Positions 1-13,392 of a stretch of DNA of 64,000 nucleotides are shown here, in pieces. This DNA comes from Puffinus mauretanicus (lineage: Eukaryota > Chordata > Aves > Procellariiformes > Procellariidae), in contig JAJKFH010002198.1 in the NCBI GenBank assembly GCA_023333565.1, forward strand, positions 1,736,001 to 1,800,000. The letters run 5' to 3'. A program made the translations under genes and the position numbers. The notes below the pieces were generated by a model, which saw nothing but the letters and a program-made list of their open reading frames with translations, was not told the origin of the DNA and made no database searches. Positions within the stretch are counted from its first letter, which is position 1, and the number at the start of each line of letters is the position of its first letter.

Positions 1-191
1 ACACATCCTAATATTTAGCCAGCATTTCTGTGGATGTTCTTCAAGGGTCATCTTCTCTAAATTAGTCTGACCTTATCTATTAAATACTCCAACAGATAGG
101 AAATACTGCAAACAACTACTTTTTTTTTTTTTTCACCAGCAACAAACTTTGTTCTCGACACTAACAAATTATAATGTTGGTAATACCTGTA

Positions 192-810
192 TCACAGATT
201 AATAGAATAGTTGAGGTTTAAAGGGACCTCTGGAGATTGTCTAGTCGAACCCTCTGGCACAAAGCAGAGGCAGCTAGAGCAGGTTGCTCAATATCGTGTC
301 CAGCCAGGTTTTGAATATCTCCAAGGATGGAGACCTCACGACCTCTCTAGGCAGCCTGTTCCAGTGTTTGGACATCCTTGCAGTAAAAAAAGGTGTTTCT
401 ATTTTTAAATGGAATTTCCAGTATATCAATTTCAAGAGGCCCGCTACCTCTTGTCTTTACACTGGGCATCACTGAGTCTAGCTCTGTGTTCTTTCCTCCC
501 CCTCCCCAATTAGGTATTTGTACATACTGATAAGGTCCCCCTGAGCTTTCTCTTCTCCAGGCTGAACAACCCCAGCTCTCTCAGCCTCTCCTTGTATGAT
601 ACATCCTCCAAGCCTTTAATCATCATTGTGGCCCTTCACTAGACTCGCTCCAATATGTCCATGTCTCTTGCACCGGGGAGGCCAGAACGGGACACAGCAC
701 CCTAGATGTGGTCTCACCAGTGCTGAGAAGAGGAGAATAATCACTTCCCTTGACTTACTTGATCCTTCCTTGATCTATCTGTGTATACTGTATCATGCCT
801 TTCTCAGTTA
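192..810 (-). mobile_element. CR1 LINE, 5'-truncated, minus strand
   Basis: On the plus strand this reads as the reverse complement of a CR1 3' region. It starts near 192 with a degraded form of the ATTCTATG-type 3' terminal repeat, followed by the AAGGGACCTCTGGAGAT stretch that marks the CR1 tail. Further in it keeps the complement of the reverse-transcriptase C-terminus and 3' UTR typical of avian CR1, such as CCAAGGATGGAGACC near 322 and TCTTCTCCAGGCTGAAC near 551. Similarity fades after about 760, so the 810 boundary is approximate. Substitutions and small indels are common, so this is a dead, moderately old copy. It lies in the same orientation as FMN2. Confidence 0.9.
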
Positions 811-1625
811 ACAAGGGCTAGGCTGAGACTAATTTTACCAGTTTTTAATTTTAGTATACTGGCAGTAGCCCAGCCATAACACCTGGCTTACTGAATTCCC
901 TACCCCAGTGTCACTTCAGTTTGAGAAATAAACTTGGGGATTCATCCTCCAGAGGGCGGATGAACTTTTCTACGTAAAGTTTCTGTCAAGGCAGGCATAG
1001 GACATACAAATATAATTACAGTAGTAAACTTTGCCTATATAATTCTATCCTGAGAAGGAAATTTTCAAGATACTAAGATCAGAAAATTGTATCAATTTTC
1101 AATCTTGGAAGACTCATGCAGACATGGGGTGAGGACTAGGAAAGATCCAACTAACTGCAGAAGTTTCCACTTAGGTATTGCAGGTGCTGTTGAGGAGAAA
1201 GACTTTTGGTTTTGTGTTAGGGAGCAGGTGTAAATGGGACATGTCTTCACTTCATCTAGAACATTCTTACCCAATGGAGAGTTGAAAGAAAAAAGAAAGC
1301 TTCCATTTCTTTTCAAATCAGTAAAACCTCTCTTGGCAATGGATGAAATCTACAGATTTTAGAAATCAAAGGATGCCAAGAGAGGTAACAGTGCTCCAGT
1401 GGTCGTGTCATCAGAGACACGGAGGTCTAGGTATGCAAATGACATGACTTTGTAGGAAGATCTATTTTATTTCTTCAACTTACACTTCAAAAAATTCATG
1501 TATTCAATTTACACTTGTAAATTGTAAATCAGTTTTTTGTAAAAGTAAACAAGTTCTCGTACTAACAGTTTTTAAATTAAGTTCTATTATTTCTGGCCAA
1601 TCTGTAAAGTATATTCTCTTCTGTT

Positions 1626-1630
1626 AAACT
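1626..1630. repeat. Target-site duplication, left copy (AAACT)
   Basis: The five bases AAACT directly precede the TG start of the solo LTR and recur at 2188-2192 directly after its CA end. A 5-bp duplication is what ERVL-type integrases make. Confidence 0.85.
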
Positions 1631-2187
1631 TGTCCTGGTTTCAGCTGGGATAGAGTTAATTTTCACCTAGTAGCTGGCATAGTGCTGTGTTTTGGATTTA
1701 GGATGAGAATAATGTTGATAACACACTGATGTTTTAGTTGTTGCTGAGCAGTGCTTACACAGAGTCAAGGACTTTTCAGCTTGTCATACTGCCCTGCCAG
1801 CACGGAGGCTTGAGGTACACAGAAGCTGGGATGGGACATAGCCAGGACAGCTGACCTAAACTGGCCAAAGGGATATTCCATACCATATGACGTCACGCTG
1901 AACAAAAAACTGGGGAGGTTGGCCCGGGGGGAGGGCGGGGCCACTGCTCGGGAACTGGCTGAGCATTGGGCAGCAGGTGGTGAGCAATTGCATTGTGCAT
2001 CACTTGTTTGTATATTCTTTCATCATTATTATTATTGTTGTTTTCCCTCCCTTTTCTGTCCTATTAAATTGTCTTTATCTCAACCCACAAATTTTACCTT
2101 TTTTCCAATTCTCTCCCCCATCCCACTGTGAGGGAGTGAGCGAAAGTCTATGTGGTGTTTAGCTGCCTGCCGGGTTAAACCATGACA
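1631..2187 (+). mobile_element. Solo LTR of an ERVL-like endogenous retrovirus (TguLTR5-like)
   Basis: A 557-bp element starts TGTCCTGG and ends CATGACA, so it has the TG...CA ends of an LTR. It is flanked by perfect 5-bp direct repeats (AAACT at 1626-1630 and 2188-2192). No gag, pol or env sequence lies beside it, so it is a solo LTR left by recombination between two LTRs. Inside are a perfect TGACGTCA palindrome at 1888-1895 and an ATTAAA polyadenylation-type hexamer at 2063-2068, both consistent with plus orientation. A canonical TATA box is not obvious after the CRE-like site. The overall sequence resembles the neoavian TguLTR5 group, an identification made from memory. It is antisense to FMN2. 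Confidence 0.88.
1888..1895. promoter_or_regulatory. CRE-like palindrome TGACGTCA within the solo LTR
   Basis: This is a perfect 8-bp cyclic-AMP response element consensus inside the U3-like half of the LTR. CREB/ATF proteins bind this palindrome. Whether the LTR is active here cannot be read from sequence. Confidence 0.5.
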
Positions 2188-2192
2188 AAACT
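2188..2192. repeat. Target-site duplication, right copy (AAACT)
   Basis: Matches 1626-1630 exactly and abuts the CA end of the solo LTR. Confidence 0.85.
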
Positions 2193-5100
2193 GAAAGGAA
2201 ATCACTTGAAAATTTTTCATAATAGTTAAAGAGGAGAAAATATTTTAGCAAGGAGCATAAAGCTAAATGGTTATTTGCAAATTCTTTAGAATAAATAGCG
2301 AAAGTACTCTCTCTTCTGGCCTTCTACACAAAGTGAAGTATTAGAGTGCTTATCACAGCAATCTATTATATACATGCATGTTCAAGCTGTTAATGTTTCT
2401 CCACCAAATCCCACGGGCAAAGGTTAGGCAGACTCACTATTCCTTATTTAAGCCATTATTCTCAGATTGTGTATGTAACGAAATAACAACTGGCAAAGTT
2501 ACAAAGGCTAAGCATGATCCACTCATGGGTAGGCCTGAGCGCAACTCAAGATACAGTTTATGCTCTTCACCAAAATCAGGAGGTCCAAGTATATGGTACA
2601 AGTTCAGAATCAAACCTGAGTTTCAAGTCACTAATTTTGGCTGTGGTATCCAGAATTCTGATTTATGTGTATTTTAAATTATTATAGAAAAGGAATAAGG
2701 CTGATGCCTTCTGCACAGGTATTATTGAAGATTACTTCTCAGAATTTTTACCAGTTAGCTTTATGGTTAATGTTTATCTATTCTCTAATTTGCAGATGGA
2801 TAAGAAAAAAAAAAGCTTTTATATTACCCTCCAACATTTCTGTCAAGAGAGAACACATTCAATAGATACTTCTCATAAAAGTCATTAATCTGATTGCATT
2901 AGCACCTCTTTGGATGTCAGTGCTATTTATTTCCTTGAATTTTAGCCATTATATAGCAACATGGAACAAAATAGTATAATATACCAGAATTTGATATTAA
3001 CTATATCTCAAATCAGACAGCATAAATCTGACAGAAATCACTGCAAAAAATACACTACTTTAGTTTAACTCTTTTGCCAGAGGATAAACTTGCCCTATAT
3101 TTGGTCTTACTTAAGTTCATAAGGTCCATTTTTCCATTTCACAACATAAATCTTACATTTTCTGGTTAGTTTTTTTTTCCGTGCCACAGAACCTTAGCTC
3201 TACATTTAGAACAGTTTAAATGTGTGTAGGTTTTTTAATTTTTGGGTGGATTTTTTTTGGTCAACTTGATTTTCAAAGTTAATGTTACATCTTTCAAAAG
3301 CAGCAAGTGACTTGTCTAAAGAATATTGTCAAAAGTAACTGAAACAACAACGATATATAGAGATACCCAGCTTAATAATAACTATCATATTCCTTTGAAG
3401 CTGGGTCATGTATCAGAAGTCAGGTACAATCTATAGTCTTTGCAGAAAAATGTTAAGACATCACATTGTAATTGCCAGTTTTTAAAAAAATCACAAGAAA
3501 TAATTGAGAAGGTTTGAAGCTTAGTGATAGAGCGGAGGCATGCACTTCAGACTTCTGGGTGCCTTTCGCTCTTGCAAATGACGTTTTGAGGTTTTTGAAA
3601 GCATTGACCTAAGTCTTTTAGAGATAGAGATAGGGTGGGCAGTTTACCAGGAGTCAAATTAAGAAAGTATACACGTTTCATTTTGTGATGTAAAGAGATT
3701 TGAAAAGGGCAAATCCATAGATCAAAGATAATCCTTTGATACAATTTTTAATCCATTTTTATACAGTTATTTTCACAGTCTAATGAAGATATAAGCAGGA
3801 GCAGGCTTATCTTGTTTCAAACAGTGATATTTTAGCTACAATCTCAGCTGCTAAGAGGCTACCTGTTTTCAAAGTAAACATTCACTTATTTCCAAATAAG
3901 TACATTTCTCATCACAATCAATATGGCCTACCTACAGCATATTGACAACTCCACTGAGTTTTATCTACCTTCTCCCTCTCTAATTATAACTGCCACCTGA
4001 AAGCATTGCTATTAGGGAGTTTGTTAAAGCATATTAAAGTAACTGTTCCACATGTAGTTTTATCTATTAAGACTCTCCTATTAAAATTGTTGAGATCTTA
4101 ATACATAGCTGATAATCAACATATATTTAAACAACTTTTTAAAAAGCAAACTACACAACCATGTGTAAGAACTATATGACTATACCATACAGTGCTACAG
4201 TAACAAAGCCCTTCTCACTTGATGCAATAACACTTAATACTATTAAACAAATTATTGAGGGCTTGGGTCTTTGGTGGGGCATGGGTTTCTTCGTTTGTAA
4301 AACGTCGCTAAGATGTATACAGTAACTTTGTGGTTTAACAAGACTTTAATTCCTCAGTAAACAGGAATTGAGCCCTCGGGACTGTGGCTTTTGAAATTAG
4401 GGTGTGTTTAGGTTTGGAAACTGCCCAAATTTCATTCACATTTAAGAAGGGAAAGCACCATGCCAGACATATGCAATCAGAAAAAATGATTACATTCTGA
4501 GGGAAGACTGTAAAACAAATGCTCCCATATGTTCCATAGAGATCAAATAGAAAGGCTGAGAACTAGTACAGTGGTATTTAAATATCCAGCAAAAAATCCC
4601 AAACCAATAAATAAACCCTAAGAACTAAAAACTAAGTTAATGGCTACAAAGTAGCTGAATGAGGCAAAGTTATCCCCACTTACAACACAGGATGAGGCTG
4701 AGAAATAAGGGAGGAGTCAAACATGCCAGGCTCTCTGGTACCACCCATTGCTTAAACGTTTTTATTGAACAATATTGTTATAATTAGTGAAGCTACCAAG
4801 GGAAACAAATGGAAGGTCTGATGTGTTTTGACTAAAGACTGAAAGTAGAAACAGAAAATAAAATTCAATTTAAAAAATGCTTCTTTCAAGACACAGCTTT
4901 ATCAAACAGAGGATCCAAGATTAAAATTCAGGTCCTCTTATGAAGCTCTCTCCAAATAAACTGGGGGGGGGTTTGGTTCTTTGTTTGGTTTTTGTTTGGT
5001 TGTTTTGTTCTTTTTTTCCTCTGTCTCGTACCTAAGCAAATATAGTGATAAAGTTGAGCTGATCTGTCTTCTATTCAAAGCAGAGAAATATATTATAGTC

Positions 5101-5862
5101 ATTCCAACTTTTTGAGACTTGCCTGAGATTAACATATCATATTTTCCTCAATAAGGACAATATTTTCTAGATATTTGCTGTAATTAGTGAAGGTAATGAC
5201 AAAAGGAACACAATAGCATTCAATAATCTCAACGAACTGCAAATTTGCAGGTAATCCATCATACTGGAACTCTGAAGTATATTAGAGATGACATTAAGAA
5301 AGCATTTGAAAAGTATCCTATTAGTAGATTAGCTACACAGGAGGACTACTTTTTTAAACCAAAATAAAAGAGTCTTATGCAATATAAAAGAGGGAATTAT
5401 GCAAAAACTGATCATGACGGCAGTACCTATTCTGTAGTTCCCACAACACAATCTCTCACAATCACACATATGTAATATATAAAATTACTCCAATTTTTTA
5501 CATTTTAAAGAATATATGGAATGGGATATAGCTGTGTTGCATAAGGGAGCAGAGTAAAAATAATGTGAAATAAAAATAACACAGGCCACGCCAGAAATGC
5601 TGTGGCATAAGTATGATAAGTGTTTGAGGTATAAAGATTTGGGGGTTGTTAGAATAGGTTTCCCATTTGACCATTATCTTCCTGAGCAGTGCTTATTATT
5701 TATACAAAATGCTTATTATTTTCATTGCTTTGGGGAAAATAAAGTCACTTCAAAATAGGACATGTTCTACAAGCTTTCTGAACATTACTGATGCAAACCA
5801 AAAATACCTTCACATGGACTTACAGTATTCCTACATTATATGGACTTCCTCTGATTACTCAC

Positions 5863-5924
5863 ATTCTCATACAGGGCTTGAAGGGTCTCTAGGTCAACCA
5901 CAGAGTTGTCCAAGTTCACAACAG
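5863..5924 (-). CDS. FMN2: FMN2 exon, FH2 domain segment (62 bp)
   Basis: On the minus strand an acceptor TTATAG is followed by 62 bases. With the single G carried from the previous exon they encode A-VVNLDNSVVDLETLQALYEN, then donor GTGAGT at 5862. This is the formin FH2 stretch with the NLD-SVVDLETL and LYEN motifs shared by FMN1 and FMN2; the wording matches FMN2. It enters in phase 1 and leaves in phase 0, which fits the 28115-28028 exon. The segment belongs to the helical part of FH2 that helps form the actin-binding doughnut dimer. The upstream intron is about 22 kb. It is the last FMN2 exon seen in the window. Confidence 0.95.
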
Positions 5925-8900
5925 CTATAAAAAAGACAAAAGAAAAAAGAATTAGTTGTCAGGATGGTAATCCAGCTGTGAAAGAAAGACTGAGCACAAT
6001 ACCCAGCAATAGTTTTTATGACCTACTGGTCATACAGCTTAAGGGTTTTAACTTTATTAATGCCTTGAACAGTCCCGTTCCTAAGACTATGCGCTAGAAA
6101 CCTGGTAGAGCCAGGTGTCAAGTGTTAAAGAATTCATCTCCCTCCCCTCAAACACACAAACATGATCCCATGAGTATGGCCATAGCCAGAGATCAGAGAT
6201 AAGCTTTACATCAGACTTTCACGGTCCGACTGAAAGCATTATAAAAATTTGTAAATCTGCACCACAGCCACACACACACACTCACACAACAAAGCTCATT
6301 CCTGTCACTGGTTGGCTTCAGTCTTAAACTGATTAATCCACAAGTCAGCCAGTTAACTTCAAAACACCTGACAAGGGTCAAGTCTTCTATGCACTAAGCT
6401 GGCACGTTTAGTACAGATACAAAATATGCCTTTCCTGTTCCCAACCAATTCTGGCGCCACACACATACTGTGTTTTTTCAGCGTCAAAAAGCCAGTTCAA
6501 CAGCACAGAGAGAGTGATTTCCATCTACCTAACCCGGACAAAAAAAAAAAAAATCATTAAGAGGGGCACACTTTTAGGAACACAATCCTGACGCCCCACT
6601 TGTATTAGGAACATTTCTTGAGGCATAGGAAATGTTCGTCCAAATTAGTGAAGAAATATTCTCAGCTAATACAAAGAATTAGTTTAAAAACAGTACTTTT
6701 CAGTCTTCCTCTTACATATTTTTTGCAGGCACACTGACCGTTCCAACTTTCCTTTTCAATCTTGAAAGAAATTTAGAATGTCGCATTAAAATATATGTGA
6801 TGGTAACGAATAATTTTTATCACACTATACCCGTCTTTTTCCTATTTTGCACTTCATTAATTTGTACCCTTTCTTGTAATGGGCTCTGTGTGTGCGTGTG
6901 CACTTGTACAATAAGTAGACTAATTCCCTAGGCAAGATTAATCTAGAAATTGCAGCATTGATCAGTGATAGAAACCCAGGTTACTTTACATCCTATAAAT
7001 CCATGTCCTTAACTGTCACAGAGAAATTCTGTGTATACACCTAAAGACTAGAGACAATATAATTCAAGCTCATGTGTTTCCGATTGCTCTAAAGCATTTA
7101 GAGATACCACTCTGAGTCTGGGACTCATCATGTTTCCCCTTTCCAGGCCTGAGACATAGTTTTAGTTACAGTATAAGAAAATTATAAACGAAGAAGTGTT
7201 GATCTTGATTAAACTAAGCAGGCTACACTGTATCTCTAAGCAGGGCACGAAGCTAACTTTTAGGACTGAAACTAAAAATAATTTGGAAATTCTTTAATTT
7301 TCAGAAATAATATTAAAAAAAAATTTTTTTTTTCCCATTTTTCCCTTACCAGAAAGCAAGAGAATCTGAAAGATAATGGCAATGTAACAGTTAAGAGTTC
7401 AGGAAGCAACATGGTTTTTGTTTTGTTTTGGGGGAGGGGGACGCATGTGAAAATCTGCTACTAATTATTTGGGATATTTTGAAACTCCTCCCCTCCTCCT
7501 CACCCCCCCCCGCCCCGCCCCGAGTGTAATAATTGTTGCAACAGAGACTTAAAGATGCCCTCTCAACAAGGTACTGTAGTATATATTGTATTTAATAATC
7601 CCTGTTGCCCAATAGGACTATCTACATGTTTAAAAAATTGCCAAATTTGCCTCGTAGAACTGGAGACTAAAATTAACATGCAAATAGAAACTGGGTCTAG
7701 ATTGGTTTGAGCGCTCTACTTTAAGAAAACAGATATGTCAAAGCCTATATACAAACAGCTTTATTAAAACCAGGATATATTACGAAACTCAGTTTGTATA
7801 TCCCTAAATTTCAGCATTCCTACACTTACGCAATGTTTTCATATATGAACACACTCACAACCATTCAACTATTTATTTTGAATTGTGGCTGTCTTCTCCC
7901 TGCTCCACCCCTCCCACCCCCCACCTTCCTTCCAGAGACTGTCTACTCCTGCACTAAGAAATATGACATAAGTTCCTGCTCTGACTTTTGCTCAATGTTA
8001 AGATCACCCACAGATTACTGAGGGAGCAACAGAACACTTTTGTTTGAATGCTTGCAGGAGATAAGCAAACGCCTGGCAAACACAATGGTGCCAGGTCTGT
8101 GTACTTTCAACAAAACAGGTATGCAGAAGAGTGTACATACTTCAGGGAGCTGCTTAAAACAAACCAGTCTGAGACAAGGACTTGGAGAAATTAGATCCTA
8201 GTATATATGTTTCAAATCCCCCCCCTCCCAAGACAAATATATTTCTATATATTTCGTCTAAAGATGTATATGTTCATAAATAGCACTCTAGCATCCCACT
8301 AGGATTTTTTCAATGTTCACCATAAGTTTGCTCCCCCCACTCCAAGGAATCAGGAGATGAGCTTCTGTTCCTTGGCAGTACTGCAGCATTGTCATGCAGA
8401 ACATGATAGTTGGCAAAATAAATCACGACTGTTGCATATTTAATTCCATTATCTAGACAACAGATAATTCCATTATCTATTGAACTGATAAAAACAATGA
8501 TGCTTCCTTACGCAGCCAAGCTTACTAGCTAAACATGCCCCCTCCCTACAATCAGCATGACTACACAGATACCTAACTGAAGGATTCCATATGTGGTGGC
8601 AAAATAACAATGAAAAATATAGACAAACATTAATTTCCTCGTATGAAAATATTCTGAGCTACGCTACAATTCCAGTATACTTTGATGCAAACATCTGGAG
8701 AAGGGTTTATAATAGTCTTGCAGTCACTGGATATTTTCACCCATGTCACTATTTTAGAAAGTGATTTTTTTGTTTCAGTGTTGACATTGCCATTTCCTGG
8801 TCTTGACTACTATAAAACGATCTTTAATAGCCAGCACATCATCCAGCCTTTCTGATACATTCATAAGGCAGCAGTGAAGAATATCTGTTGGCTTTTACTC

Positions 8901-11900
8901 TAATGGAAACAACTTTCTTTTAATCACATCAGACTCGGGCATTTAGTTCTTACCTTCAAGATTTCATAGTTCTGCTATTTTCTTACATTCCTATTGCCAC
9001 TGCTGCCAATAAAACCAGCAAGCCAGCGCCAGTTTCAAGCCCTAATACTGTAAAATTATTCAATGTACATATATATGATTGTGTGTGTATAGACACATAT
9101 ATAGATATGATTAAATCAAATTTTAAGCAAGTATGTTCAGATACACACACACAAATATGCAGATAAAAATAAAAGGAACCACAAACTAATGACCTTTTTT
9201 TTTTTCTTTTTTAAGCAAGCACTAGTCAACAGATAGTTACAGAAAATCCACCCAGTAAAAAGAGGGGTTGAAGAGCAATTGCAAAGGTTTGCTTGACACT
9301 ATAAAGGACAGAGGAGGAGAAAGAGATTTCAAAGGATGTGTAGCCAAAATAAAGGTTTCAGGAATCTCTTGTAGGTCTTAAACTTTCCTGATATTCTTAT
9401 TGTTTTTGTCACAATCTACGTGGAAATTTAAACTGGTATCTTTGGGACAGAAATTATATCTTTCTTACGCAACTGCAGAATATAGAAGCTTTAGCAGAAT
9501 GGAAGAGACTCCATTCCATTCTGTATTTCTACAATATAAATTGAATCAAAAAATAAATTACTCAAACTCACAATAAGAAAGCCAACTTAGGTACTAGTTT
9601 CAAACTGAAAGGACAGTAAAATATATACAGAGAAACAAAGACTTACTATTCTTAGTAATATCAATTAATTTGCAAGTCTGGCTAGGCACCTTAGAAGATA
9701 CTTCACCTGACAGGAGGATAATATTGCTGCTAAAAAAAGTGAGATTAGTGTAAAGCACACAACTATATTCAGAGTCATACCTGAACTCTGATTAGACGGA
9801 CCTTCTCCTATATACATAGAAGCCAATTTAGAACACAGACACAATAGAAAAAACAAACACAAAAAAAAAAGAAACCCAACACAATGTATAATCACTACCC
9901 ACGTGTCTTCAGGGGAACACGGTATGTAACCAAGCCACCAATGAGATCAAAGTTTTTGCCAGCAAATATAATCCTGAAGAAAAAAATGCATGAGAAGACA
10001 CCAGCAGGAAGTTGGAGGATGTACAGTATGTTCTCAGGAAGACTATAAAAGGAAGTAGCTGTAACTTTTTTTACTGTAAAACAGATCATTACTGTTGATT
10101 ATTCATATATCGAGGAGCACGTGAACTACCAGCTACCACTAAAACAAAATTGATAGGCGATATAGACACAGCAAACCTACACTTGCCTGAGGCTATGAAT
10201 CTAAATCCACCAATAGTACCGCTTACATAAACCGTTAGAGAAACAGCTTCCTACAGCTACCCAGTGCTTGCAAATTCTATTCTGTTTACAAGTCCAAAAC
10301 TCTGGAATTTCCTTTTAAAATGAAAAGGCCAAAATTCAAAATTTCCCACTGAGTAGAATTTCAGGAAGAAGAAAAAGAAATATCAACCTGATCCTTTGGA
10401 TCCAACTTCTATGTCATAAGACTCTCATTAGCACAATCTCACTTATGGATGACTTTCAGAAGACTAATATTCAGTCCAAATCTTGGTCTTATGTCTTCCC
10501 TTTTCTCAGGACAGGTTTCAAATCACGGTCCATTTCTTTGGCCTTTCCAAGCACGCTTCCTAAGCTTTTCTGTCTCTGGACTCCATCTAAAAGTGACTGT
10601 CCTCTTCCTGAGACCTCCTAAATGCACTGCTGTCTCTCCAAAAAATGACTGAGCAATTTCCAAATCCTACTTGACTGCTAACGGATTACAGTCTAACTCC
10701 TCAGAAAGAAGTAACTAAAGCAAAACGACCTCAAATTTGCAAAAGGAATTCTGAACCAATCCTGCTATACTCAGATCCATGCTTCAGGAAGACAAACAAG
10801 CAAACCACCCACCCAAGTTCTTCATGCTGATTTCTACCACAATTGACTTCTCCGTGACTCTCCAAAAACCAAGCAGTATCACTCCAAGAGGCCACTCCTT
10901 TTTTCCTCCTGCGCATCTTTGCCTCTTCGCTTTCACATCTGCTCTCTTTCTCCAGAAGACCACAAAGCTTTTGCAAGACTTCAGTTCTCCTCTGTCAAAT
11001 GGCAGCAACAGTCACTTCAGCAAATTGCAAAGGCAGACTGATTCTCCTTCACTGAATGAAGGACCTCCTACTTCTACAGCAGATAATCACATTACTCTTA
11101 TCACGCAGTTCTGTGTGGGGCACAGATTTGGGGATTTCACAGCTGTTCTGCCCATCGTGCGACTCTAACATGCAAGATTACAGGATACTGAGAGTTCACA
11201 GCTTCCGTGGCATTTTTCCTTACTTCCGTCCCCAGATAATTCTGCTCTATGTTAACAATTAAACCATCTATACCCCAGGAATATTAGTCCAAGCTGAAGA
11301 GTGAAAGAAACAGAAAAGGCATCAACCAGTCTTACAACAAAAATGGACTTTGTTGTTATTAAGAACCCGTATCTATATTATATAGAAACCATAAGCTGTA
11401 CATAGAGTCTTAAAAATACTACATAATTTTGAGGCAGGACTGTAGCAATAAAAGTCATTCAACCTTCTAAAATGTTTTCAAGTAATTGTACTTGAAAATT
11501 TGATGAGACATTCATTTTCAAATATCTAAAAAGGATATTTGGAAGGAAAAAAAAGGCACGTGAGCTGTCAAATGTATCACATTGTATGATCTTCCTTGAA
11601 CAATTATTTCTGAGTTAATTAAAAAAAATACCTTCTCCAAGAATAACAGATGGGTAGTTAACTTCTAATGGTCAAAACGCAACATCTTTAGAAAACTAAC
11701 ATACTGGCAAAACTTTAAACAATGGAAAATTCTGATACAAGAAACAAGTCAGACAGTATGTAGCCTGGTCAACTTATGAAATTTTTCTGACAACAAATTA
11801 GAGAAAAAGAACAAATAAACTTGTTTGTTTGTTCACTGAATACAGAATGGAAGCCTTCACTGACAGATTTCTTGGGAAGAAAATGCAAGAACACCACACA

Positions 11901-12624
11901 TGCAAATACAAGCAAACCAGAAAAAAAAGTCTGAATAGACAATTTCATCAGGTTCCTTGGAATGACTGACAGTTGAACTGCTCAATTCAGAAGTAGAAGA
12001 AAAAGCATCTGCCTCAACGTTCCCATCAACAAAAGAGCCAAGAGAGCCTACAAAGAAGATCAAAGTGCAGTGGCTTCCTTTGCTGCTATAAAGATTATGG
12101 TATGATGCAAAATCAAGCTACTTGCAAAGTAAACCCAGATTTAAATCCAACTTAATATTCATATTTAAAAATCAACTAAACTGCAAAATTTGCAGTCTTT
12201 TATTGGTTACATAGTAAACCCACAACTTCAAAAATTGTTATCCTTCCCCCAGCCGCCCCTCGCCCTCCCCCCCCAATGTGAGCTTATTGGCACCATCCAT
12301 CTAACAGGCCTACTGCACAAGGTCATGTTTTTGTCTGTGATACTTCCAACAACTTGACAACTAATGGTATTCTCTTGGGATTCTTCTTTATCTCAAATAA
12401 TAGAAACGTGAATCTCCTAATGCAGAAAGTTAAATCCCAAATGGACCTGTCTGAAACAAGTATTATGTTTACATAAATATGGAGAATACAGTGGTAAAAC
12501 CAAACATTCCTATGCTAATTGGAGCTGCAGCAAAACACACAAGGATCACGACTGTATAATTTTTAAAGAAATAAGTGAAATAAAAGAATTTTTAAACAGG
12601 AGTATCTGGACTTGCACAACTTGC

Positions 12625-12672
12625 AAAAAAAAAAAAACCAAAACCAAAAAAAAAAAACAAAAAACAAAAAAC
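12625..12672. repeat. A-rich simple repeat (A-runs broken by CC and C)
   Basis: Long A runs interrupted by CC or single C. No attached retrotransposon body is visible on either side, so it reads as a simple low-complexity tract. Confidence 0.8.
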
Positions 12673-13374
12673 CCCCTATTGATAACGGGTAGGTAGGGGA
12701 TGGCTGCACTGGGTAGAGTTAGCATAAATGAAAACAATTTTGTATTATTACCTACCTGCTTGCCCTCAGTACCTTTGTGATATGTTTATCAATTAGCAAA
12801 TACTCTAACCTTTTCAGGATGAAAACTTTAAATGCACAAAGAACAATGGAGATTGGATCTTCAACACAAGTACATACGGCATGGATCAGAGGCAGGAAAC
12901 AGCACTTAGAACTGCTTGCACACAGTTTTAGTGTGGCAGTAATTCACCTTGATCTAAAGCTTGTGTAAGAAACCAGAACAGTATACAAAATTTCCAAGCA
13001 GAAGCCATGGATTAAGCTTAGCTGTTGCTTCAAATTGTTTTTAAAGGACTTAAAATTTTTAAATGCCTTCAAGAACATGCACTCACATTTCTGGGAAGTT
13101 ACAAAATAAGAATCAATTAAGCAAGAAGATGCATTTGCATAATTTGAATTAACAGAAGTAGGAGACTTCATCAAAAAGAGTGAATCTTTAGTATCACTTT
13201 TTGTTCTGATTCTTCTCTTATAAACACAATTCAATATTTTAGACATTTGTCCTTAGCATTCCTATTTCCTAATGTTGTATCCCTAATATATAGCGATAAA
13301 ATTGTATCGATAGAGCTTTTTTACATACATATAAGTATATATGCACACATACAACAAAATATATAACTAGATTT

Positions 13375-13392
13375 TATGTATAGCTATACATA
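13375..13392. repeat. Perfect 18-bp AT-rich palindrome
   Basis: TATGTATAGCTATACATA equals its own reverse complement. It sits in a TA/CA-rich intronic patch (13318-13400), so chance expansion of a dinucleotide-like tract is the simplest explanation. Confidence 0.7.

Larger units (their letters stand above)
1..5862 (-). other. FMN2: FMN2 intron (3' part of window, incomplete)
   Basis: This is the intron downstream of the 5924-5863 exon; it begins with the donor GTGAGT at 5862-5857 on the minus strand and its acceptor lies outside the window. I searched the minus strand for the next FH2 segment expected from formins, the one starting with residues like RAQ-DEL, and did not find it. The stretch holds a CR1 copy at 192-810 and a solo LTR at 1631-2187. 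The rest is AT-rich DNA with short homopolymer runs (T-run near 119-133, a G/T-rich patch at about 4963-5020) and no recognisable gene. Short open frames here have no coding character. Confidence 0.8.

Noticed and set aside
1919..2162. Short open frames within the solo LTR
   Set aside because: LTRs do not encode proteins, and these frames have no start context or similarity to support them.
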